A stretch of 64,000 nt of DNA. Origin: Mastigamoeba balamuthi. Lineage: Eukaryota; Evosea; Mastigamoebida; Mastigamoebidae. The stretch lies in NCBI GenBank assembly GCA_902651635.1, contig CACRSC010000231.1, forward strand, positions 15,845 to 79,844. Reading direction: 5' to 3'. Shown one piece after another: positions 55,252-64,000 of this stretch (position 1 is the first letter of the stretch; every line of letters begins with the position of its first letter). The translations under genes were made by a program, and so were the position numbers. The notes under the pieces are model-generated. The model was given only the letters and a program-made list of their open reading frames with translations, was not told the origin of the DNA and did no database searches.

Positions 55252-56249
55252 ATGATCCGCGCGTTGATCCTCGCGGCGGCGCTGGCGGCGTCGACCGCCA
55301 CCGCCGCTGCGGTGCCCTACGTCTACCTCCTCTCGGGCCAGCGCCGCTGCTTCCTCGAGGAGCTGCCGCGCGACACGCGCGTCTCTGTGGCGTTTGGCCT
55401 CGAGCAGCTCGACTACAACAGCGACCGCGGCGTCGTGGGCGTCCGCACGCAGGTCATCTCGCCCGAGGGCAGCGTCACGTTCGAGAAGCAGAGCGGGCCC
55501 ATCGACGTCGTCGGCTACAACACGCTCTCGGCCGGCGAGCACCAGTTCTGCTTCGCCACCAACACCTCGCGCTGGCTCTCCCAGATCCGCTACGTGCGCC
55601 GTCAATTTGATTTGAATTCGCGCGAATCTGCATTGAATTCGCCATTTGAATTGGCTTTTTTTATTTGACTTTTGGTCCGGCGAGAAAGCTGTGCGCCGTC
55701 GCGCCGCCCCCTGGACGCTCGCTCACCTCCCTTCCCAATCGCGCTGGGCACCAACCAACAACAGAAATTCGCGATCGACATCTCGACCGGAGTGAGCGCC
55801 AACGACTACGGCGTGATCGCCAAGCAGGAGCACCTCAACGCCGTCGAGGTCTCTGTGCGCCGCGTCAACGACCGCGTGACCCAGATCCGCAACGAGCAGA
55901 ACTACCAGAGGGCACGCCCCCACACCCCCACTCCCACTCCCACCCAGCACCCGCAGCAGCCCTCCCCAGCCCACTGTGGGCTCTGGCTCTCTCTGCATTG
56001 GACGCAATTCTCCGTGACGTGGATGACGTGGCTGTCACATCACGCAGTGGCACTGGGGGGCCCCCGGGAAACTGACCGCCGGTTGGGGGGATGCCGCAGG
56101 GGAGGGAGGAGACCTTCCGTGCCACGAGCGAGAGCACGGCGCACAGGGTGATCTGGTGGGCCTTCCTGCAGTTCGCGCTGCTGGTGGGCCTGTGCGTGTG
56201 GCAGCTGATGAGCCTCAAGACCTTCTTCAAGAAGAAGAAGTTTGTCTGA
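55252..56249 (+). CDS. p24/TMED cargo receptor of ER-Golgi vesicles
   Basis: Model: join(55252..55593, 55765..55911, 56100..56249), 212 residues. A signal peptide (MIRALILAAALAASTATA) precedes a GOLD domain: YVYLLSGQRRCFLEELPRDT and a Cys before FATNTSRWLSQIRY, the two conserved cysteines of the family. A coiled coil follows (EHLNAVEVSVRRVNDRVTQI), then a single transmembrane helix (VIWWAFLQFALLVGLCVWQL) and the cytosolic tail MSLKTFFKKKKFV. The FF pair fits COPII binding and the terminal KKFV is a KKxx COPI retrieval signal. p24 proteins cycle between ER and Golgi and select cargo. Intron 2 has a GC donor (AGG|GCACGC). A CAG-rich run lies in the 3' flank. Confidence 0.95.
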
Positions 56250-56565
56250 GCCCAGCAGAAGCAGCAGCAGCAGCAGCAATAACAGCAGCACTTCAGTGCA
56301 CTCCCTCTCCCAATGGGGAGTCCACAGCCGGCCAACCGCCCTGGGAGGCCGCCTCAAAGGAACCAAGGACACATCACAAAATAGCAAGCTTTCTTTGTTC
56401 GCGAGATGACTGTTCGGCTCGTGTGCCACCGACCGAAGTTAGAACCAAGTGGTGACGTCACGCCCGATTCCCTCCAAGGCCGTTGGGTTGGTAAGGTACA
56501 CAAAATATCGCGGCATGCAAGCACACCCGCATTCCCCGCAGAATCCAACGGACATCGCACCCGCC
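56250..56565. other. Short intergenic region
   Basis: About 315 bases between the p24 stop and the PH-domain gene start. It begins with a CAG repeat (about 56258-56278). Nothing else recognised. Confidence 0.5.
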
Positions 56566-57778
56566 ATGGCCTCTGGGCGAGCCCCTTCCCCGGCACCCCC
56601 GGCGTCCCCGAAGGGGCTGCTGGTCGAGGGCTGGCTCGTCAAGCAGGGCCGCCGCCGCTGGTTCAGCAACGCCGAGCGCGACCCGCTGCTGCTGGCCTAC
56701 AGCGCACGCCCGCACTCGCCCCGCAAGGTACCGCTTCTCGCACCGCTTCCGGGCGCCCTCCGACGCCTCTCGTCCGCGGTTCCGTGCTCGCCAGGGCGAG
56801 ATCGACCTGAGGGGTGTCGCCTCGTTCCGTGTGACGTCACCGGGCGACGGCGACGGCGACGCGAGGACGCGGTTCGAGCTGGGCACGCGCGGGGGCAGGG
56901 TGTACAGGCTGGCGGCAGAGGGAGCGCTGCCGGGGGTCTACTGGTCGCACGCGCTGGCGAGGCTCGTCGCCGCGGCCGAGGCGGCGTCGTCGTCGTCGAC
57001 GCTGCCACCTCACGGGGCCGTGGCGTGGCTGGGGAGCGCCACGAGGCCCCGGACGCCCACGGAAAAGGCACCTTGCATTGCATTTGCCCACATCCAGCAG
57101 GTCCCCCTCCGGGCCTATTCTTGGGAGCGTATACCAGCGGGTTTTTTGGGAAAATCCGCAATTGTGGGGAAATCAATTGAATTTATGCTTACGGACGATT
57201 GAAAGCCTGCGGGAGCGGGGCCGCTGCCGCCTGCGCGGGCAGCCGAGGAGGGGCCGGTGGCCATCGTCCCGTTCCCCGCGAGCCCGCGCGCGGCCCCGGC
57301 GGCGGCGGGCAGGACAGCGACGCTCTCGTGGGACGCGGGCCGCCCGCACTCGCTCACGCGCGGGCGCTCGCTGCTGGTGCTCTCGGCCAGCAGGGCGGCC
57401 GGCGGGGGCACCGCGCGCGCGGCTCCGGACGTCGAGTCGAAGCGCAAGACACCGCAGGCACGCCAGGGGGATTGGGGGGAGGGGGAGGGAGGACGCTGAC
57501 ACGCCCACGGCCACGCAGAGGAGGCGGCTGCTGGTGCTCTGCTACGCAGCGGGGGACACGCAGGCGCAGGCGCCCAGCGACCCGGACGCCCACCGCAAGG
57601 CACGCACCGGCCCCGCCCTCGGAGGTCTGGGGGGCTCGCTGCTCTGACGGCTGTGGGGGCGGGCTCGCAGGGGAGGCACCACCGCCACCACCACCGCCAC
57701 AGCCACGGCGGCAAGCCGGCCGAGGGGCTGGAGAGCGCGCAGGCGGGGGCCGAGCCCGCGGGCGAGCCCCGCACCTGA
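56566..57778 (+). CDS. PH-domain protein with His-rich tail
   Basis: Model: join(56566..56727, 56795..57067, 57248..57457, 57519..57599, 57671..57778), 277 residues; all four introns would be phase 0. A Pro-rich start leads to a PH domain: LLVEGWLVKQGRRRWFSNAE, LLLAYSARPHSP, GEIDLRGVASFRVTSP, TRFELGTRGGRVYRLAAEG and a C-terminal helix with YWSHALARLVAAAEAA. The basic patch KQGRRR is placed to bind phosphoinositides. After an Ala/Ser/Arg-rich middle (RRRLLVLCYAAG) the protein ends with RHHRHHHRHSHGG. It is probably a membrane-recruited adaptor. Introns 2 to 4 appear to use GC donors (GCACCT, GCACGC, GCACGC). The acceptor of exon 3 is uncertain; retention of part of intron 2 is an alternative. 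Confidence 0.72.
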
Positions 57779-58633
57779 GACGAGGACGAGCGGGCGTCCA
57801 CGTTGACGTGTGGGCCCCGGCACAGGAGCAGAGGCGAAAGATAGGGCCCAACGGTCGACGGAGGGGCGACTGGGGTTGGGGGGCGAGACTGAGGCGCGCA
57901 GTTCACGTTGTGCGCAGGAGCCGATAGGCCGTGTGAGTGGGGATGCGGGGTTTTTGTACGGTAGCTCGGTGGGTCCGGTAAAACAACGGAGCCGCCTATC
58001 GTGTTTGTTGTGCTCACCGAGGAGGTGCCCGCGTTTCACCCTGCGTTCTGCGAGGTTTCCCCGAGGGCGCCCGCTGGTGCGCGTGACGTGTCGCACGTTC
58101 TCTCCATTTTGCCGTCAGCAGCGGGGGGAGCTCGTTGCCCATCTCGTATCTCTCTTTCGCTGCCGCCGGCGTGTTATCTCGGGGGTGTTTCTGCTACCAT
58201 TCTCAGACGTCTGGCGGGGCACGCAACCCACCACGTGCCCTGGCATGTGCGTCCAGCCGTGCAGCGGGTGATACCGATCCCCCACGTGCCGTTCTCTCGT
58301 CTGTTCTGCGTATCCCCGTTTGCTCTTCGCCGTTTCTGGGGGGACCAGTCCGACGCTCCACAACGCCCGGGCAACGGCACGCATTCGGGCCAGAGCAGGG
58401 CAAACACACGCACCAGCCAGTGTCGGCAGCATCGCGGGTCGCGGAGCCCGCTGCCATGCTTAGTTGATATTCAAAAAGTCAAAACGGTGGTGCAGGGGGT
58501 GCGTGTGTTGTGTGTGCTGTGTAGACGAACGGGCCGCAGGGGGGCGGAGTCGCACTCAGAAATCGTGTGCGCAAGGGGGAGTGTGTCGGGGACGGGTGGT
58601 CCCTCTGCCCTCCCCCCCGCGCGCGGGTGCCAC
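57779..58633. other. Intergenic between convergent genes
   Basis: About 850 bases between the stops of two convergent genes. Open frames on both strands have no protein-like pattern. Confidence 0.45.
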
Positions 58634-60238
58634 TCAGTGGCGCTGCTGGGCGATGTAGTCCTTGAGCAGCTTGATCTGAATGAGGCGGGCGATCTGCATC
58701 TTCTCGAGCTCCTCGAGCTCTGCGAGCATGCTCGCGGGGTTCCCGTCCATCTGGATCGGCGGCAGCGTCGACTCGGCCCCGGGCGCCTTGTCCTGCCCCT
58801 CCTCCTTGGCCTGCACCGCCCCTGCCGCCGCCGCCGCAGCCCCTGCCGACGCCGAGGACGACGACGACGACGAAGAGGAGAGCAGCGAGGCGAACGCGGG
58901 CGAGAGCGACAGCGAGAGGGCGCTGCCCAGCAGGAGCGGCTGCTGCTGCGCCGCCAGCGACAGCGGCGTCGTGGGCACCTGCCGCGGCGTCTGGCAGCCC
59001 TTGGCAGGCGACGCCGACGCCGCGCTGGGGCCCGCGGAGGACGACGAGGACGACGACGAGGACGACGACGACGCCGACGACGGGGCCGCCGGTGGGCTCT
59101 GCGGCTTGGAGCACAGCTGCACGGGCTCCGAGAACACGCGCGCCACGTGGGCACCGCTGGCGTCCCTCACGTCGATGCCGATGACCACGCGCCCGCCGAG
59201 GTGCAGCCTCGAGGAGTTGCAGTAGCTGCCGCACACGGGAGGGCCGAGAGAAGAGAACAGAGAGCGACAACGTGGGGGCTGACGTCAACGCAGGCGGAAA
59301 AGTGGAAATTTGCCGCATCGGGAAATAAGCGGCAGAGAGCGGGCGAGCGGGCGAGCGGGCGCACGAGCGGCAGTGCTCGAAGCAGATGACGTGCTCGCCG
59401 TCGGAGCCCTCGTCGTCCATGCGCACCCGCGCGTCGGCGGGCCCCACGCTGATGTTGGCCGTCTTGTTCTTGCAGCACCGCTGGCACGGCCTCAGCGCTG
59501 GTGACGTGGCACAGGCCGCGCGTGAGGGTCGGCGCACGCGGGCGCGGTGGCGTGGCGCAGCCCGCTCCGGCGCCGGGCGGGCCGCAGGCGAGAACAACGA
59601 ACACAACAAACGAGCCCCCAAACACAACAACAGCAGCCGCAGAACAGAACAAAGGCAGAACAAACAACTGAAAACACAACAAATTGGCAAAAGAGAGAAT
59701 TACTCTGCGCAACAAAAAGCCACCAAAAGCATCAGAATTCGGCTGCCGCCGCGCGTCTGGCCGATGCAGACTCCCGGACGGGTTGAGGGTAAGGGGGAGA
59801 GGAGGAGAGAGGGGGCACAGGGGCCTCTGCGCGCACGCTCGGTGGTGTCTGTGGCGCCCTCGAGGTAGAGCGACGCGCGGGTGCCCGCGGACCAGACGTC
59901 CTCGGCGGTGACGTAGTTTTCCGCCAGCCACGCGTCGCCGACCACGATGGTCATCTGGTGGCGGGTGGGGGTGAGTGGGATCGGGTTCCGGTGACGTGTC
60001 GCGCGCGCACGCCCCCGCGCGGCGTTGGCGAGCGAGAAGCGGTGGGCGTAGGAGGGGCAAAACGCGGAGTGAATATTCGCTTTTTCCGCTCCACGAGCGG
60101 CTCTTCGGCCCCGAAAGCGGCGAAAGCGGAGGGGGCGCCCCTGGGGGCAGTGCGGGTGCGGCGCACCTTAAATGGCTTGGCGAGGTAGACCTTTGCGGGG
60201 GCCACCAGCACCGTGGGCGGCGTGTTGACCGGCATCAT
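58634..60238 (-). CDS. Cysteine-rich protein, possible p53-like-fold transcription factor
   Basis: Model: complement(join(58634..59225, 59365..59497, 59837..59954, 60167..60238)), 304 residues, phases consistent. The N-terminal 130 residues are ordered: MMPVNTPPTVLVAPAKVYLA, KMTIVVGDAWLAENYVTAED, PCQRCCKNKTANISVG, EHVICFEHCRSYCNSSRLHL and GGRVVIGIDVRDASG, then a strand VARVFSEPVQLCSKP. The paired CxRCC and HCRSYC clusters suggest zinc binding. An Ig-like strand ending in S-x-P-x-x-L-x-S-K is reminiscent of p53-like or IPT-type DNA-binding folds, which is only an inference. The C-terminal half has poly-Ser runs and ends in a Leu-rich coiled coil (MLAELEELEKMQIARLIQIK). A role in transcription is plausible; family not recognised. 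Confidence 0.65.
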
Positions 60239-62991
60239 GCCACCCCGTAGTGTTGTTCAGCAGGCCAGCAGGCAGCAGCAGCAGCAGCAGCAGCAGCGCA
60301 CTCGAGCAGAGAGGCAGCAGCAGCAGAGCAGCGCACTCGCGGGGGCGTGAACTCCGCGTTGGAACGAGTGCAGCCGGGATGAGGGTGCGGGGGCAGTATG
60401 TGGCTCTGCGCTGTGTTGTTGGGCGGACTGGAAAACAAGAGTGGGAGTGCGGGGGGGAGGAGCAGTGGGAGCGAGAGAGAGTGGAGAGGATGAGTTGAGG
60501 GCAGCACAGCAGATCGCCCCCTCGACGCTCAGCAGGAAGTTATTATTCTGGACTGCCCGGGTGGCTGAGTGACTTTTGTGGTGCGCTGTGCGTGGCAACG
60601 GCGAGGACGCGGAAGAGGCCGGCTGGACTTTTGGGAGGGGGGAAGCGGGCGATACTTTTTCTCTGTTGGTTCTTCGGGTGCGTCCGGCTTCCTCCCCTGC
60701 ATCTCGGCCCCCGGGCTGCTGCCCCACGTGTGCGCCTGCAGTCTTTTTGTCCTGCCGGTTATGGCAAGAGGGGTTTTCGCCGATAGGGGCAACGCTGCGC
60801 CCCCGCTCGCCCGCCGTGCCCGGCCACGCCCTCAGGGGCTCCAGGGAGATGCCCCGCGCTGCTCGGGTGCCCCGTGCGCCCTCGGAGCGCCGCGGATCGC
60901 CGTTGGCACTGGTAACCGCTCGCTCAGGCGGAAAATCCGATCTCGTTTGGCCCCGCCATCTCGAGCCCAGTTCTACGACACCGAGGCAGCCCTGCCGCCC
61001 GACGCCAGCGGGCCCTCTAGTGCACCCCTCGGGCACCTATTCCCACCTCCTGCCCTCTCCCTGCGCTCCCCCGTGTGCCCGCGGGGCGGACTGGAAAAAC
61101 GGTGCTTCCCAAACAGGCCGCCATACACCAAATCACTGCTTCTCGTTCCCCCGCCCCCCGCTGGGCCCTCGACGGGCCGCCGGCACTCTGGACCGAGGCC
61201 CCCGCACCTCGGCATGCCGTCTCGCCTGCTGGCTGCTCGAGCGGGGGCTACGAGAGCGGTGGCGGTGGGATCGTCAGGGAGGCAGTGCCCATTTCGAGGC
61301 AAAGGGACACCAGGAGCACACAGGCTGATCCGTTCACATAAACACTGGGGGGCGCTCAGCCGTCGCAGGGAGCCCCGCTCGGGTCGCCAGCGTGCGCCGT
61401 GCCCCGAGGGGCCCGCACGAGCGCAATCGCCTGGAGCCGGCGCAGCAGCGAGCTGGGGAGCCAAGCGGGCGACGGCGAACCAGTCGCTGGGCCGGTGCAC
61501 TGCCATCGAACAGGGGCAGCAGCGTGGCAGAGGCAGCACACGTTCGTATATCGTGCGCGTGGCCCACTCACGCACCGCTGCTGTCTCCCGTGGCTCTGCT
61601 GTCCCCGCCGCGCTGGGCCTCCGGACCCGCGGCGCCTCGAAGTCGGAACCAATTGGCTGCGTGCACGAACAGCAGCAACGCACCTGGCGGTCTGCTTGGC
61701 GGTGCGGCTGCGGCTGCCGCACCGTCAAGGGCTGGGCGGTGGCTGTGGCCCACAAAGTTCGCCGAGCGATTCGGCTCAGGGCGGAGCGAGTGCCCTCTGG
61801 CTTCGAGATGCCACACGCACACGGGGAGCGACCTCCTCGCTCGCTGGGCACCTCCCGAGCAGCGCCGCTCGGCAGAGGACCTCTCTGTGCTTCTGAACGG
61901 GGTGCAACAACTGCCAGGTGNGCGGATCGCCGTTGGCACTGGTAACCGCTCGCTCAGGCGGAAAATCCGATCTCGTTTGGCCCCGCCATCTCGAGCCCAG
62001 TTCTACGACACCGAGGCAGCCCTGCCGCCCGACGCCAGCGGGCCCTCTAGTGCACCCCTCGGGCACCTATTCCCACCTCCTGCCCTCTCCCTGCGCTCCC
62101 CCGTGTGCCCGCGGGGCGGACTGGAAAAACGGTGCTTCCCAAACAGGCCGCCATACACCAAATCACTGCTTCTCGTTCCCCCGCCCCCCGCTGGGCCCTC
62201 GACGGGCCGCCGGCACTCTGGACCGAGGCCCCCGCACCTCGGCATGCCGTCTCGCCTGCTGGCTGCTCGAGCGGGGGCTACGAGAGCGGTGGCGGTGGGA
62301 TCGTCAGGGAGGCAGTGCCCATTTCGAGGCAAAGGGACACCAGGAGCACACAGGCTGATCCGTTCACATAAACACTGGGGGGCGCTCAGCCGTCGCAGGG
62401 AGCCCCGCTCGGGTCGCCAGCGTGCGCCGTGCCCCGAGGGGCCCGCACGAGCGCAATCGCCTGGAGCCGGCGCAGCAGCGAGCTGGGGAGCCAAGCGGGC
62501 GACGGCGAACCAGTCGCTGGGCCGGTGCACTGCCATCGAACAGGGGCAGCAGCGTGGCAGAGGCAGCACACGTTCGTATATCGTGCGCGTGGCCCACTCA
62601 CGCACCGCTGCTGTCTCCCGTGGCTCTGCTGTCCCCGCCGCGCTGGGCCTCCGGACCCGCGGCGCCTCGAAGTCGGAACCAATTGGCTGCGTGCACGAAC
62701 AGCAGCAACGCACCTGGCGGTCTGCTTGGCGGTGCGGCTGCGGCTGCCGCACCGTCAAGGGCTGGGCGGTGGCTGTGGCCCACAAAGTTCGCCGAGCGAT
62801 TCGGCTCAGGGCGGAGCGAGTGCCCTCTGGCTTCGAGATGCCACACGCACACGGGGAGCGACCTCCTCGCTCGCTGGGCACCTCCCGAGCAGCGCCGCTC
62901 GGCAGAGGACCTCTCTGTGCTTCTGAACGGGGTGCAACAACTGCCAGGTGGTCTCGCGAGACGCAGCTGCCAGCGGGGTGGGGGCTACAAA
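60239..62991. other. Long stretch without a recognised gene
   Basis: Begins with CAG repeats (60273-60330) just upstream of the preceding gene. The remainder is GC-rich with long open frames on both strands, none with domain motifs or splice-consistent neighbours. It includes the artefactual 1029-bp duplication; the real length is therefore probably about 1.7 kb. Confidence 0.5.
60892..62950. repeat. Identical 1029-bp direct copies joined by one N, probable assembly artefact
   Basis: 60892-61920 and 61922-62950 read the same throughout as far as I compared them, starting GCGGATCGCCGTTGGCACTG and ending CAACTGCCAGGTG. They are separated by a single N at 61921, exactly as in the other suspected join at 34307. 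Overlapping contig ends left unmerged explain this best. Confidence 0.92.
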
Positions 62992-63502
62992 TCAACTCTG
63001 GTCGTTCTTGAGCTTCTTCTCGGCCTCTGCAGTCTGCTGCTGCTGCCCTCTCCCCGCCCTCTCCGCGAGCACCCGCAGCGTCTCCTGGTCCGCCGCGTTC
63101 TTTGCGAGCCTGTGGTGCCGCAGCATGAGAACAAGAGCTGCGCATTCACAGAAAGGGAAACAGAGAGCCACAAACGAAACAAAAACAACAGAGGGCGGCG
63201 CACTCGTCGGCTTTGAACGACTGCACGAGCTGGAGCACCTGCGCGGCGCTGAGCGAGGGGAAGACGTTCCGGGTGACGCTCTCGTCGAGCAGGATGCGCT
63301 TGTCCATCACAACGAGCAGGTTGGCGGCGTCGCGGGCCTGCGCCAGCGCCGTGCGGGCCAACGCGCAGACCCGCGTGTTGGCGTCGAGGTCCTGCAGCAG
63401 CAGCTCGATGCCCTCCTTCATCCGGATGCCCGTCTTGCACGTGCACAGCTCCGGCCTGCTCGTCAGCTTCGCCATGGCCGACGCGTTGTACGACCGGAAC
63501 AC
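62992..63502 (-). CDS. DIL (dilute) domain C-terminus, myosin V tail-like, 5' part missing
   Basis: Exons: complement(join(62992..63109, 63204..63502)), phase 0 entering from an upstream exon not found in the window. The sequence follows the DIL pattern of class V myosin tails: an LTSRPELCTCKTGIRMKEGI block where family members read LLLR-x-x-x-C-x-x-x-x-G, then DAANLLVVMDKRILLDESVT and FPSLSAAQVLQLVQSFKADE, where others have C-x-x-L-x-x-x-Q-I-x-x-L-L-x-x-Y-x-x-x-x-F. It ends in a short polar tail (LRVLAERAGRGQQQQ) with a Lys-rich end. In myosin V the domain binds organelle adaptors. Whether a myosin motor lies beyond position 64000 cannot be seen; other DIL proteins are an alternative. Confidence 0.6.
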
Positions 63503-64000
63503 CTGAGCAGAGGCTCCGGAGTCAATCCGCAGGCACAGAACGACGAGGACGACAACAACAGCAACAGCAACAGCAACAACATAGACAGACAATCATAAAA
63601 CAAGCCACCGTGGCCCCCATCCAACACAACAGACAAAGGGAACCCGGCAATAGGAGGGACAAGAACAAGGTAAAGACAACAACAACCGCAATAGCAAACC
63701 AAACAAGCAACTGCCTCACCACATACACTGCCACCACCTGTAGGCCCGAACAGGGAGGGGGCGGGGGAAGACCGCGTTCACAACACCCTCAATGGGCGTT
63801 CGGCCAACGAAGCGCCCAGCGGAACAGCTCAACTGACCTAGAAATTACAAAATAAAACAACACAAAACAGAACATAACAAAACAAACAAAAACAGAACTG
63901 AGACAGAGCTGAGACAGAGCACCGGCCACAGCCTGAGTGCCCTCCCCAGGGCAGCAGCAGCAGCAGCAGGAGCAGCAACGCAAGCAAGGGGGGCTGTTGC
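63503..64000. other. Intron or intergenic sequence at the right edge
   Basis: A/C-rich sequence with many AACAACA and AACAAAACA words, no protein-like frame, and a GCAGCAGCAGCAG run near 63955. It is probably an intron of the DIL-domain gene. Confidence 0.4.

Noticed and set aside
62003-63145. Minus-strand frame of 380 residues in the right-hand gene-poor region
   Set aside because: No domain pattern, biased Arg/Pro/Ala composition, and it overlaps the artefactual duplication and the DIL exon in another frame.
1-64000. CRISPR arrays, operons or bacterial promoters
   Set aside because: No spaced direct repeats of CRISPR type, and the spliced genes show a eukaryotic nuclear sequence.
1-64000. 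LTR retroelements or virus-derived genes
   Set aside because: I saw no long terminal repeats and no reverse transcriptase, integrase or capsid-like motifs in any frame.

Overview
The window is about 64 kb of GC-rich, intron-dense nuclear DNA from a unicellular eukaryote, most likely an amoebozoan. The clearest pointer is a severin at 40110-41977 whose N-terminus and domain order follow Dictyostelium severin. CRNKL1/Clf1, eIF2-gamma, CDC6, a p24 protein, a Rab GTPase, a protein tyrosine phosphatase, a perilipin-like protein and a SAM-kinase fit a free-living eukaryote. The GC-rich coding style would suit an archamoeba such as Mastigamoeba, but that is a guess. Nearly every gene is broken by short introns (about 43-130 nt, a few of 330-650 nt). 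I built the exon models by hand so that reading phases agree across each junction.

Layout. 1-14.7 kb: a secreted CSPG/FRAS1-repeat protein running off the left edge (minus), a probable membrane-anchored cathepsin B-like protease, a small protein with an in-frame TGA, a coilin-domain protein with a beta-propeller-like C-terminus, and two tandem arrestin-fold genes separated by a P-type ATPase pseudogene and a foldback element. 14.9-25 kb: three tandem ThrE/Prm10-like transporter genes (minus), the first interrupted by a 2.9 kb AT-rich DNA transposon. 25.6-36 kb: CDC6, a purple-acid-phosphatase-type metallophosphoesterase, a doubtful small gene, a Rab with a gap inside it, and a tyrosine phosphatase. 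36-39.6 kb: an HExxH protein of unknown family, a broken copy of it, and an AT-rich stretch between them. 40-54 kb, all minus: severin, perilipin-like, eIF2-gamma, SAM-kinase and CRNKL1. 55-64 kb: p24/TMED, a PH-domain protein, a cysteine-rich possible transcription factor, and a DIL-domain (myosin V tail-like) end running off the right edge.

Genes are not co-functional clusters, apart from the ThrE and arrestin tandem families. The most striking genome-wide signal is the 5' splice site: donors are mostly GTGCGC/GTGCGT rather than GTAAGT, and several junctions use a GC donor, usually GCACGC. Two apparent tandem duplications (about 510 bp and 1029 bp) are each joined by a single N and look like assembly artefacts. 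Runs of N at 31478-31533 and 54255-54897 hide a Rab exon and the CRNKL1 start.
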